From Trichomonas vaginalis G3 (Eukaryota; Parabasalia; Trichomonadida; Trichomonadidae), in NCBI RefSeq assembly GCF_026262505.1, contig NC_067208.1:16563962-16627961 (forward strand): a DNA stretch of 64,000 nucleotides, in the 5' to 3' direction. The position numbers and the translations under genes are program-made. The notes beneath the pieces were generated by a model. That model saw only the letters and a list, made by a program, of their open reading frames with translations. It was not told the DNA's origin and made no database searches. Positions 40,062 to 49,006 of this stretch are shown here, piece after piece (positions within the stretch are counted from its first letter, which is position 1; the number at the start of each line of letters is the position of its first letter).

Positions 40062-40647
40062 ATGACCGAAGAAGTTGAAACGGTAGATTTGACACCACAA
40101 ACAAAAAGTTCAGAACCATTGTCAAAAACCTGTCAAAGAACTTACAGATGAAGAGAAAAATTCAATAATAGAAAGTGCCAGGTCTGGAAATACAAACCCT
40201 AACTATAAAAGTCACTTTTCATAAAAATGGAACGGCTAGTATCTCAAAAAAGAAACAGACTCTCACAAATAAAATATTGAAGTCTGAAGGAGCTTTCGAG
40301 ACAACAGATGGAAAAGTTTACTTCACTGACCAACAGTTCATTATAGAACATCTCATTGACTTAGAGTCGAAATATTCTAAACTTTACAACAAACACAAAA
40401 AGTTGAAAGGAAAACAAAAACAAATGGCATATGATATTTATGAAGATGTTGACGACACAACTGTTCCTGCAGGTGAGTAAAGTCAGAGAAACCGAAAAGT
40501 GACGAAAAACCGATAGAAGAAGAAAAACCAAAAACTGAAGATAAACCAAAACCAAAGTTTAGTTTCCAAACTAAACCAAGTCAACCTTCATTAGCTGGTA
40601 TGGGTTGGCGTCAAAGACTTATGGCAGCAGGCAGTTATGTTAAGTAA
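40062..40647 (+). pseudogene. charged coiled-coil protein locus
   Basis: Begins MTEEVETVDLTPQTKSS after the ACTGAGATGAA leader. The middle has SKYSKLYNKHKKLKGKQKQM, a lysine-rich coiled coil; the end has a glycine/tryptophan motif (GMGWRQRLMAAGSYVK). Not in one frame; about two or three breaks. Family unknown. Confidence 0.45.
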
Positions 40648-40679
40648 AGAAAAAAATATTTTTTTTTCTTTTTATAAAA

Positions 40680-42834
40680 ATGCCCCCATATAGAATGGAT
40701 AGAAAGTCTGCTAGAATAAAAGCAGAGTTACAAAGATATGGTTGGAGAGTTTCGAAGAATTTTAAATATAGGAAGGGAAGACCCATAAAAGTCTATGACA
40801 AATTGTCTGGTCTTCGCTACGAAATGGATTTGGAAACAGCACGTGCCAATTATCCAAACAGACTAGAGAGGTTAGAAGAAGAACGTCTTATGAACATGCC
40901 TTTCGATGTTAGTGAACCTCAAGTTGAAGGACACGACGGCTTTGCCAGATTCTACTGGAAACATGACGAACAATTGCATCCTTTTGAGAAGGAAAAAAGG
41001 AAAAGGTGAAGACGCACATGCTCCCATGGAAAGAACAAGATATGCATATGAAAGTATCGTGAAGTTAGAAGTCAAATTACATCTGGTCGAACCTTTACAG
41101 TAAACTTTGACGAAGGAAAGAACAAAGAAGGCTTCATGGGAGTACTTGCTGCCATACAAGACGGAAATAAGAAAGGACACAATCTCAGATTGACCATAAC
41201 AGATTTGGATGGTCACATTTACTATGCACATGGCAATGAACAAACAGCCGCAAAACTTCTTGACGCTTTCAAGACTACAAAGAGAGAACAAATGGTTGAC
41301 TCCGACTCAGACAATTTTGAATGCAATTGAAGGAATTGCAAGTGTCAAGTTCGAATGGTACCAACCTAACCCTTCAAGCAGTCAGACAACATGCTGGATA
41401 CTTCCCGTTCATAAATAAGTCTGACATTGACTTGACAAGGTATGGAATTTACAATTCAATTGAAACAATTGTCAACGAACCTTGGCATTGCTTACATGTC
41501 TCAGGAACTCTGGTCTTGTTACAGATGAGAAGATGAAGTATCTTGAGTCATGTGTTGAAGACAAGGTACATTCTCAGAGGTCAATTGGCAAAAATTGCAC
41601 CGTTGGCAAATGTCAATATCCGAGTCCAACATACCTACAGCTAAAGGTTCTTCACATGACGACTATGTTGTTGAGTTCAATTTACCATGGTTGAAGATTG
41701 TAATTGTCCACAACCACTTCATGTTGAACGAAAGTCTTACAAACCCATTGTTCGGAAAAGGCAAGTGCAACATTGTCAGAGCTGTAAACATTCTTTTCGA
41801 GAAAGGTTTGTTGGAACCAATTCCAGATGACAAGCTGACAGAAACTTTTGTACCAAAAGACGAAACAAACTTTTCATTGTTAGCAAGACCAAAAGTTGTT
41901 CCAGACAAAGTTCTAGTACAAAAGAAGTACACGGTTCCACAAGGGGTTGGTATGTTCGGATACCAACTGAACCAGAAGAACTTCCAATGAGGTTGCAAGA
42001 ACTTCAAGATGCTATAAACAAACTTCCATTGAGACATCCAATTGACGTCAAATTGTATTGGAGAGCATCTGAGTTAGGTCAGAAGGTTTTATATGAAACA
42101 GGTTGCTTCGACGATGTTTATGAGATAACAGGAGAAGTTTCTCAGAAGATAAGAGACTCACTTGAATTTCCACAAATGGACCAATTGGTTGCGACAAGTT
42201 CGACTCAAACGAAAAGATATACTATGTCGACCTTAACGCTGCGTACATGAGGTTTGTCCAATATATTCCGACTGGAATTCCAAACGAAGATGGTGAGTTC
42301 CCGGGAAGGAACTATACAGTTGGAAAAGTCATACAACAACTGTATGATATTAGGAAAGCTTCAAACCCAAACTTGCAATGGCACTCAAATTGCTTATGAA
42401 TTCGACATGGGGATATTCCATTAAGAAACCTCAAGAGATGAAGAGTAAACATTATGAGAAGGTCGACAACTTTGTTGAAAGGTTTTCTCCTTTTGTTTTG
42501 AAGTACGAATTCACTCAAGGTCAAAGTGGCTTAGTAACCACATTAAAACCTATTGTCGAACATTGGTCTTACCCTCAGTTCGCAAAGGCAGTCCTTGACA
42601 ACTACAACAAATTCTTCTCCGAAGTCAAATCGAAAGTTGTGGTTTACTATGAGAACATTGACGCACTCATGACGAACGAAGAAGGTACACAAACTCATTG
42701 AAATGGGTTTAGTCGGTGAAAAGATGGGCTGTTTTAAGCTAGATAAGGTATTTTCCGAAGTTCATGTAATATCGAAAAGGAAATATTGGGGCATACTTGA
42801 AGACGGCACAGAAATAAAACATTGCATGAAATAA
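40680..42834 (+). pseudogene. divergent B-family DNA polymerase locus of element B
   Basis: Polymerase motifs in order: IYYVDLNAAYMRF (motif A type), LKLLMNSTWGYS (motif B), VVYYENIDALMTNE (motif C position). The N-terminal part starts MPPYRMDRKSARIKAELQRY. The motifs differ clearly from those of the element-A enzyme (DFDTVSLYPS, LILNSIYGKT, YQDTDS), so this is another polymerase lineage rather than a decayed copy. The locus is broken, with about six or more breaks. The polymerase call is secure from motif A and B; the exact subfamily is not. Confidence 0.65.
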
Positions 42835-42878
42835 AAAATTTATTTTTTAAAAAGTGACATTTTTTTATTTTATTTGAA

Positions 42879-43462
42879 ATGTACGCTGAGTTTGTTGGAG
42901 CAGACCGTTGGGAAACTTGTTTGTTAGATGAGAAATATGAAATCACTGTTGTGAGTCATTTGAAGTCAGAAACAAAAAGACAAAAAGAGTTTTAAGCGAA
43001 TGGGAGCGAAATGACGGATATGCTATTATGAAGATGGGTGGAAAACACTATCTTAAACATGTTGTCATTGCAACTCATTTTATACTGAATCCTAACAATT
43101 TACCTTTTGTAGACCATATAAACCATATAAGAAACGACAATAGACTTGAAAACTTACGTTGGGTCACTCGTTCTGAAAACAATAAGAACAAAGGCAAATT
43201 TGGAGATATTGTATTCGAATTTGTCGACGAACTAGAAGATGAAACAATTGAAATTACAGACTATGGCAAGCATACGTTGGAGTTTTACTACTATAGCGAA
43301 GAACAAGACTCTTTCTACTTTTATACCGGCGTAAACTATAGGAAATTACAAGTATATTTTACTAAGGCAGGCTATGCTTATGTAAACACTAGAGATACAG
43401 ATGGAAAATACGTTCAAATACTTCTTAACAAATTCAAGAAGCTATATGGCATACCATTTTAA
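42879..43462 (+). CDS. HNH endonuclease, NUMOD4-type (main open frame 43,028-43,462)
   Basis: The HNH_3-type core reads HYLKHVVIATHFILNPNNLP, then FVDHINHIRNDNRLENLRWV and TRSENNKNK: the conserved H-x-x-V-A-x-x-F, D-H-I-N, N-R-x-x-N-L-x-W-V-T pattern of phage and giant-virus homing endonucleases. The segment upstream (AEFVGADRWETCLLD) could be a NUMOD4 start. Such enzymes cut DNA to spread themselves. It stands alone directly behind the polymerase gene, a usual site for free-standing homing genes. The C-terminal 80 residues are of unknown type. Being inside a fossil element, the locus may be broken at its 5' end. Confidence 0.75.
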
Positions 43463-43465
43463 AAC

Positions 43466-43487
43466 AATATATTTTTACATATATTAA
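43466..43487 (+). promoter_or_regulatory. example of the shared start motif TTTTTACATATATTAA-ATG
   Basis: TTTTTACATATATTAA lies directly before the ATG at 43,488. The same kind of T5-A-(C/T) core, 6-12 A/T bases, then (T/A)AA-ATG precedes genes at 811 (reverse), 1,323, 35,614, 35,995, 37,109, 39,469, 52,809 (reverse) and 54,745 (reverse). I infer a late-type promoter or initiator common to these elements. Confidence 0.55.
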
Positions 43488-44348
43488 ATGCTTCAGGTTG
43501 AAAAACAAAGAACAAAAGTAGCAGATACAAAACCGTTAGACTATATCTTTACAAATGCTGGTAGGACTATTTCAGATGAAGAAATTTCATCCCGAGCATA
43601 CAGGTTTGACTATCCAATTCGTTGGCTTCAAAGTCCTTCAGATGCAAAGGCAATAGGATTTAGAAGAGTTTTGTTTTCAAATAGAACTAACGCATTTATG
43701 TTCGCAGTATATTTTCATGGGCAGTATAAAGGTCCTGATGGTCTAATAGACAAATTTGACGAAATGAGAATCTTTACAGTTCGTTCAGATGAAAGTCTTG
43801 AGAAAACTCTAAATGACTTTCAAACTCAAATGAACAAATATTATTGGGAATTTCAAGAAAAATACGACTCTTTACTAAATGGAACATACTATCTGAAACT
43901 AGAATATGACAAGATGAACTCCACCGTTTCATTTCAAAAGATTGAAATTAACCCTCCAAGAGATACAGAGTTTTTATTTTGGAAAGTAGACAAACGTTCT
44001 TGGGCACAATTTCTTCGGTTACTAAACCAGAACGAACCATTACCACCAGATGGTCCATTTAAATTTATACTTCCACCAGCAGATTTGACAGTTTATAGAA
44101 ACGTGTTTGACCCTCAAAATGTTATGTGTCATGCAAGTTTCAGTTCAAGCAACAATAGTTTTCTATGTATTGGTAAGGACCTTTATGACTTTGCTTCTAA
44201 ATTCTACGAACCACCTAGTAACAGTTTCTCTGACTTTCAAGTTTGGTTCACAACAAATGGTGTGCAACATATTATTCCATTGTACTATGACTTTTATCTC
44301 GAATTGTCTTTCATATATAACTACGGAAAAGTGCTGAAAAAGTATTGA
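43488..44348 (+). CDS. structural paralog 2, unknown family (286 aa)
   Basis: Begins MLQVEKQRTKVADTKPLDYI. Same plan as 36,242-37,090: YRFDYPIRWL at about 41, AIGFRR at about 58, and near the end CHASFSSSNNSFLC, FYEPPSNSFSDFQVWFTTNG, IIPLYYDFYLELSFIYNY. No known domain. The strong conservation of the C-terminal 70 residues, against a freer middle, suggests that this end contacts a common partner while the middle is variable. Its iteron-flanked 3' end borders the control region. Looks whole. Confidence 0.6.
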   Translation: MLQVEKQRTKVADTKPLDYIFTNAGRTISDEEISSRAYRFDYPIRWLQSPSDAKAIGFRRVLFSNRTNAFMFAVYFHGQYKGPDGLIDKFDEMRIFTVRSDESLEKTLNDFQTQMNKYYWEFQEKYDSLLNGTYYLKLEYDKMNSTVSFQKIEINPPRDTEFLFWKVDKRSWAQFLRLLNQNEPLPPDGPFKFILPPADLTVYRNVFDPQNVMCHASFSSSNNSFLCIGKDLYDFASKFYEPPSNSFSDFQVWFTTNGVQHIIPLYYDFYLELSFIYNYGKVLKKY

Positions 44349-44410
44349 AAAATAATGTTTATGTTAGCATGTTAGATCTCACCCGTTTTTTCACCTGTTT
44401 TCTAACATCG
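44349..44410. repeat. iteron cluster with hybrid palindrome
   Basis: ATGTTAGCATGTTAGATCTC, then ACCCG and TTTTTTCACC, TTTTCTAACAT. One half of the palindrome is the TAACA type and the other the TCACC type. It starts with the same 20 bases as 9,266-9,285 in element A. Confidence 0.7.
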
Positions 44411-44485
44411 TAGAAAACTCATGAAAACAATTTATTTTTGACACTTTCACAAAAAACATAAAAAAGTGAAGTTAAACGTTAAGGT

Positions 44486-44860
44486 TTACTGAACTGGTTG
44501 GATGTCGCCTTCACAGGTTATGTAGAATGGTTGACCCGAGAAGCGAAGGAGAGACTGAATTGCCAATTTCATATGGGGTAGGGGGTTCTCCTTGTTTGGT
44601 ATTTTTATCCAAGGACGTTTGTTTAGGAACTTAACAAGAGCTTCTCTTTTGGCGTCCTTTATGTCGTCGAAAGGAGTGTTTTCTGGTATTTGAATTGGAA
44701 TTCCGGTCGAAGTCTCGAGATTCAAGACAGCCCTTCCAGAAATAGTGGTGAACTTGACCTTGGGCTTCATGACCTTACGCAAGTAGTCTTTTACGCAGTC
44801 GTTAAGTTCAATTAGGTAAATTGCCTCGTCAAATCCTTCTGGCATTCCGAGTCCTTCCAT
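44486..44860 (-). CDS. unknown small protein (about 124 aa)
   Basis: Likely start MEGLGMPEGFDEAIYLIELN; the frame is open to 44,971, but the extra part is a translation of the neighbouring short-unit repeat. The product has an alternating helix/strand pattern with KVKFTTISGRAVLNLETSTG and ends GDIQPVQ. No known family. It lies between an iteron cluster and the minisatellite; its 5' end grades into the latter. Confidence 0.45.
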   Translation of the reverse strand: MEGLGMPEGFDEAIYLIELNDCVKDYLRKVMKPKVKFTTISGRAVLNLETSTGIPIQIPENTPFDDIKDAKREALVKFLNKRPWIKIPNKENPLPHMKLAIQSLLRFSGQPFYITCEGDIQPVQ

Positions 44861-44861
44861 C

Positions 44862-45145
44862 CGACAGGAAAATATTTTCCCGACAACTGGAAAAAATTTT
44901 CCGGACAAAGGGAAAAATTTTTCCTTCCGACAGGAAGAACTCTTCCAGTTTTCCGTCCGTAAACCATTCAAATTTTCGAAAATTGAGAACTTTTTGGTCG
45001 AACTTCAGAAAAAGTTTTTCCTTCCAACAGAAAAAGTTCTTCCTTCCGACAGGAAAAAATTTTCCTTCCGACAGAAAAAGTTTTTCCATCCGACAGGAAA
45101 AGTTCTTCCTTCCGACAGGAAAAGTTTTTCCTTCCGACAGGACAC
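44862..45145. repeat. minisatellite of about 22-bp units (TTCCTTCCGACAGGAAAAAG)
   Basis: About twelve units of TTTTTCCTTCCGACAGGAAA type with small variations, interrupted once (44,955-45,020) by unrelated sequence. Each unit is partly self-complementary (TTCC...GGAA). It is open in several frames on both strands, giving repeated FPSDRK or SCRKE peptides, which I consider chance. It ends just before the MSDVPP gene. Confidence 0.8.
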
Positions 45146-45151
45146 AAACGG

Positions 45152-45544
45152 ATGTCCGACGTACCACCAACCGAGTCCATTCCCAAACCAGAGGAACCTA
45201 AAGCACCAGCCCCTGCACCTCAGTTCCAGCAAGTACCTCCGAATTACTACCAATTTCCACCTCAAGGTTACTACCCACCCCAGCAATTCCAATTCCAATC
45301 TCAGCCTATGCCTTACTTCCCCAACCCTTGGTTGTTCCAGCAAGCTCCACCCCAGCAATTCCAATCTCAATCCAAATCGAAGAGAGACCAAGAGTTCGAA
45401 GAAGGTCTGAACCGTTTACGCAAAGATTATGCTACAGCTCCAATTGAGAGAAAGTTGTTCCCGGACCAAAAATATAATTTAGGTGAAGAGGTGAGATCTC
45501 ACCCGTTTTTTCACCTGTTTTCTCACCCTCTTGAATTTTCATGA
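45152..45544 (+). CDS. proline/glutamine-rich protein (130 aa)
   Basis: Starts MSDVPPTESIPKPEEPKAPA. Residues 25-75 are P, Q, F and Y-rich (NYYQFPPQGYYPPQQFQFQS) with no fold expected. A basic helix follows (KRDQEFEEGLNRLRKDY). The last 25 codons are already inside the first iteron block, so the true end may have been changed by repeat growth. No family. Possible scaffold-like or host-interaction protein; low certainty. Confidence 0.45.
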   Translation: MSDVPPTESIPKPEEPKAPAPAPQFQQVPPNYYQFPPQGYYPPQQFQFQSQPMPYFPNPWLFQQAPPQQFQSQSKSKRDQEFEEGLNRLRKDYATAPIERKLFPDQKYNLGEEVRSHPFFHLFSHPLEFS

Positions 45545-46015
45545 ATTTTCATGAATTTTATATATTAATGTTTTCGTTATGCCACTTTGTGCCGTCAGTC
45601 AGTCAGTCAGTCAATGAAATTTACACCAAAAATATAATTTAGGTGAAGAGGTGAGATCTAACACGTTTTCTAACACGTTTTCTCACCCTCTTGAATTTTC
45701 ATGAATTTTATATATTAATGTTTTCGTTATGCCACTTTGTGCCGTCAGTCAGTCAGTCAGTTTAGGAAATTTACACCAAAAAATATAATTTAGGTGAAGA
45801 GGTGAGATCTAACACGTTTTCTAACACGTTTTCTCACCCTCTTGAATTTTCATGAATTTTATATATTAATGTTTTCGTTATGCCACTTTGTGCCGTCAGT
45901 CAGTCAGTCAGTCAATGAAATTTACACCAAAAAAATATAATTTAGGTGAAGAGGTGAGATCTAACACGTTTTCTAACACGTTTTCTCACCCTCTTGAATT
46001 TTCATGAATTTCCTT
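45468..46015. repeat. four tandem 152-bp units with iteron core and GTCA runs
   Basis: Units begin near 45,468, 45,622, 45,773 and 45,923 (period about 151-160). Each has ACCAAAAATATAATTTAGG, AGGTGAAGAGGTGAGATCT, two or three TTTTCTAACACG or TTTTCTCACC half-sites, CTCTTGAATTTTCATGAATT, TTCGTTATGCCACTTTGTGC and (GTCA) x4-5. The first unit has the all-TCACC version of the palindrome (GGTGAGATCTCACC, 45,490-45,503), the others the hybrid version. The last unit is cut short. Confidence 0.85.
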
Positions 46016-46089
46016 AAGATAGAAAAAATAAAGTTAGTTTTATTTTATTTATTTTTTTATTTTGTATGTAAGATATGATTTCAGGGATT

Positions 46090-46125
46090 TTTTTGACGAA
46101 GTGTCAATCTTCACTTCGTCAAAAA
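46090..46125. other. perfect 14-bp stem hairpin (TTTTTGACGAAGTG)
   Basis: TTTTTGACGAAGTG and its exact inverse CACTTCGTCAAAAA enclose TCAATCTT. Shorter versions of the same hairpin occur twice at 47,427-47,454 and 47,491-47,518. The flanking AAAATAAAGTTAGTTTTATT leader appears just before (46,028) and again before the 46,317 gene. Confidence 0.7.
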
Positions 46126-46189
46126 TAACAGTTATATAATGAAAAAGTGAAAGTTATTCTTCATTTTTTTGTATTTGACGAGAATGTCG

Positions 46190-46316
46190 GGTAGATGGTT
46201 AGATCTAACACGTTTTCTAACACGTTTTCTAACCTCTTGAATTTTCATGAATTTTCCCGAAATAAAAAATAAAGTTAGTTTTATTTTATTTATTTTTTTT
46301 ATTTTGTATAAAAGAT
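46190..46316. repeat. iteron cluster and leader upstream of the 46,317 gene
   Basis: GGTTAGATCTAACA (46,197-46,210), then ACGTTTTCTAACACGTTTTC, TAACCTCTTGAATTTTCATG and the leader AAAATAAAGTTAGTTTTATT ... TTATTTTGTATAAAAGAT directly at the ATG. That leader is shared with the KilA-N gene of element A, which suggests common regulation. Confidence 0.7.
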
Positions 46317-47255
46317 ATGATTTCAACAATCGGCACAACAACAATTCAAACAACAGCACCAAACTCGTTAGTTATGAATCCTACGTCAATGTTAGTAGAG
46401 ATGAAAAGCTTTATTCCTTCTTCATATACTTTTGAAACAGAAATCCAGAAGATAAAGCAAGAACTTTTAACAAGTAATTTAGACTGTACCGCACAGGATG
46501 AAGAAAATGAAGAATATCTTTATGAAATGCAGGACATTATTGACCATTTGCCTAAACTACCTGAAATCCAACAACAAAAACTCACTATTCCTGAATTTGA
46601 CGAAATTGAAGTCAAACCAACTGACTCAGTAGAAATAAAGAAGTTCATACGAAAGGTAAATTATGAATTCCTTGGTTTTCATTGCAACCATAAAGTTATG
46701 GACAAAGATTGCGACATGTTATATAAGAATGTTTCTGACATATATAAATCTGGGGAGTTTAAGACATACGACAACTTTGTTTCATTAGTTGCAGAATGTG
46801 TATGGCAGATAAGAGATAAAGATAGAAGAGGTAAGGTATGGCATGAACAGATAAAACCAGCAGCTTTTGAGTTAAAGAAAACCATTGACGCCTTGGTTGT
46901 TTTAGCTGGTTTTATTTCAATGTATAACGCAAAAATGAACCCGCAATGTTCAAAATGTAAAGCAGCAATTAGGAAATATAACTACTCCGTCAAAGAGATA
47001 GAAAGAATGAGAAACGACTATGCAGACTTAAAGAAAGAAGCAGAAAAGCCGGTAGAAAATAAAATGGACATGTTAGCATTTCTGAACAAAAACTATCCAA
47101 CTGCTGACGATTTCCTATTATCTGACGTCAAGAAGAAGTATAAAGAAACCTTCGGCATAGTTAAAACATTCGATGTACTAAAAGAAGAAATAGAAGCTAC
47201 GAAACTGTTTAGGATTTCAAATATACATCGTACAATTCATGTAAAACGCTTGTGA
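46317..47255 (+). CDS. putative DNA-binding protein, winged-helix-like C-terminus (312 aa)
   Basis: Starts MISTIGTTTIQTTAPNSLVM, open throughout, and over 293 residues is nearly the same as the 9,329-10,210 product of element A. Features: acidic helical N-terminal half, CSKCKAAIRKYNYSVKEIER (possible metal site), and a C-terminal winged-helix-like region ending HVKRL. The gene is surrounded on both sides by palindromic iterons (46,197; 47,287; 47,698; 47,809). Because the gene and its iterons travel together while the rest of the elements differ, I infer that the protein recognises them, as replication initiator or repressor. No named family. Confidence 0.65.
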   Translation: MISTIGTTTIQTTAPNSLVMNPTSMLVEMKSFIPSSYTFETEIQKIKQELLTSNLDCTAQDEENEEYLYEMQDIIDHLPKLPEIQQQKLTIPEFDEIEVKPTDSVEIKKFIRKVNYEFLGFHCNHKVMDKDCDMLYKNVSDIYKSGEFKTYDNFVSLVAECVWQIRDKDRRGKVWHEQIKPAAFELKKTIDALVVLAGFISMYNAKMNPQCSKCKAAIRKYNYSVKEIERMRNDYADLKKEAEKPVENKMDMLAFLNKNYPTADDFLLSDVKKKYKETFGIVKTFDVLKEEIEATKLFRISNIHRTIHVKRL

Positions 47256-47845
47256 AAAAACAGGTGAGAAAACGGGTGAAAAAACGGGTGAGATCTCACC
47301 TCTTCACCTAAATTATATTTTTGCTGAATTCAGCAACAAAATTCTGAGTAAAATGGCATATGGCATGTGTCAAACCGTTGAGTTTTCACAAAATTTAAAA
47401 AATAACGCTAATTTTTTATAAAATTTGACGAAGTGCAAATCTTCACTTCGTGTCATAATGTAAAAATAACGCTAATTTTTTATAAAATTTGACGAAGTGC
47501 AAATCTTCACTTCGTGTCATAATGTAAAAATAACGTTTACCATGTAAAACGCTTATAAAATAACTGGGGTGAAAAATTAGGTGAAAAAAGAGGTGAAATC
47601 TCACCTCTTCACCTAAAATATATTTTTATTCAATTCAGCAACAAAATTCATGAGTTTTGTGTGTTTTAGACCATGTTAGAAAAGAGGTTAGAAAACGTGT
47701 TAGATCTAACATGCTAACATAAACTTTATTTTTGCTATCTTAAGGAAATTCACGAAAATTCATGAGTTTTGTGTGTTTTAGACCATGTTAGAAAAGGTGA
47801 GAAAAACAGGTGAGATCTCACCTCTTCACCTAAACTTTATTTTTG
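47256..47845. repeat. downstream control region: iterons of both types and 64-bp hairpin repeats
   Basis: Palindromes GGTGAGATCTCACC (47,287-47,300), GGTGAAATCTCACC (about 47,596), TGTTAGATCTAACA (47,698-47,711) and GGTGAGATCTCACC (47,809-47,822), each with half-sites of its own type on one side. Between them are two 64-bp copies of TAAAAATAACGCTAATTTTT ... with the hairpin ACGAAGTG/CACTTCGT. No gene seen. Confidence 0.8.
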
Positions 47846-47874
47846 GTCATTTACAATGAAGTCTGACAAAACAT

Positions 47875-47912
47875 GGAATCTCTTCCCTCGGAAAACCGAG
47901 AGAAGAGATTCC
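47875..47912. other. long hairpin: 17-bp stem, AAAA loop
   Basis: GGAATCTCTTCCCTCGG pairs with CCGAGAGAAGAGATTCC around AAAA, with a single mismatch. It stands alone in the window in size and starts the 54-bp repeat that follows. It could be a structured RNA or a protein site; the sequence does not decide. Confidence 0.65.
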
Positions 47913-47913
47913 G

Positions 47914-48060
47914 TATGAAAACAGTGAAGAACAGCGAGTAGGTAAGAAAACCTTAGTCGCCAAAACTCTATGAAAACAGTGAAGAACAGCGAGTAAGTAA
48001 AAAACCGCAGTCGCCAAAACTCTATGAAAACAGTGAAAAATAACAGAGTATTTTGACAAC
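47914..48060. repeat. three 54-55 bp direct repeats (TATGAAAACAGTGAAGAACA)
   Basis: Units start at 47,915, 47,970 and 48,024; each has ATGAAAACAGTGAAGAACAG, GCGAGTA and GTCGCCAAAACTC, the third shortened. Non-coding. Too few and too similar throughout to be a CRISPR array. Confidence 0.75.
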
Positions 48061-48093
48061 TTCAAACAAGTAGGTAGATGCACTCTTTATTTT

Positions 48094-48971
48094 TCAAGCT
48101 TGACTTTTTACAATTTGAACTTTGTTTGCGTAGATATGAATTCTGAAAGAAGTATGAGGGTCTTGTATGACTTTATACTTCTCCCATAGTTCATGTCTGT
48201 CAAACTTACCTGCCATGGACTCTTTCATAAGTTCCATGAAATCGTCTTCGGACAATCCAGGGAAAAGTATAATGTCAGTAAGTATTCTTTTAACATCCTT
48301 ACTTAAACTCTTTGCTGTCTGTACACATATTACGACTGAGATGTTAAAGTGTCTGAGCTTCTTAAGAATTCGACACATGTCTTGTTCTCTATCTTTAACA
48401 AAGGATGAGAGGCGAAATCATCTAAGATAAGAAGACATCTATGAGGGTAAGTCTTCCAATCGTAAGATTGCAATTTCTTCGAAATGTATTCTATCTCTTT
48501 CTGTTTGTTTCTGAAGTGTTTCTTCTCTAATATTCTCTGCATTTCCTCATTTGGGTCTTTAAACTTCGAATTGACATACTCATTTATAGCATTATACTTC
48601 AAAACTCTTCTTTGGTACTCTTTATCCAATCTAACAACTCAGTATCCTTTATACATACTAACTTAGACTTCTTTATAATATCTTTTGAACGAATTGACGG
48701 TTTGGTCAAATTGACCCGAAGTACTACAAATGACTACTAACTCATAGAATGGGTTTCTTCTCATCTAGTTCTTGTTGTTGTGCAGCCATTTTAAGATAAG
48801 TGAAAGTCTTACCAGACCCAGGTGGTGCAATTAGACCTGTTTATACCATTCTGAGCAAATAAGAACTTGTCATGTATAGGCTTTATCTGAGCATTTTCTA
48901 ATTTCACCTTGTTCTTGTTTAAAAACATTCTCAAATTTCTTGTCAATGTCAGCAAACTTTTTTTCTAACAT
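48094..48971 (-). pseudogene. A32/FtsK-HerA-type packaging ATPase locus
   Basis: Begins MLEKKFADIDKKFENV near 48,971. Walker A APPGSGKTFTYL is readable near 48,810, Walker B as HRCLLILDDFASHP near 48,420, followed by the sensor region FNISVVICVQTAKSLSKDVK and GLSEDDFMELMKE typical of Polinton/poxvirus A32-type ATPases that pump DNA into capsids. The locus is broken, about four breaks. No counterpart is visible in element A. Confidence 0.75.
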
Positions 48972-49006
48972 ATTTTTAGAAAAATTAAAATTTTATCTTT
49001 TAGAAA

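Noticed and set aside
34656-43462. Restriction-modification pair (methyltransferase with HNH endonuclease)
   Set aside because: The two genes are 7.4 kb apart, and the HNH protein has the homing (NUMOD/HNH_3) pattern rather than a restriction enzyme's.
46090-46125. Bacterial-type terminator
   Set aside because: Strong stem with T/A flanks, but no operon ends here, copies occur in non-terminal places, and the context is eukaryotic.
47914-48060. CRISPR-like array of 54-bp repeats
   Set aside because: Only three units, repeated throughout their length with no distinct spacers; eukaryotic context.
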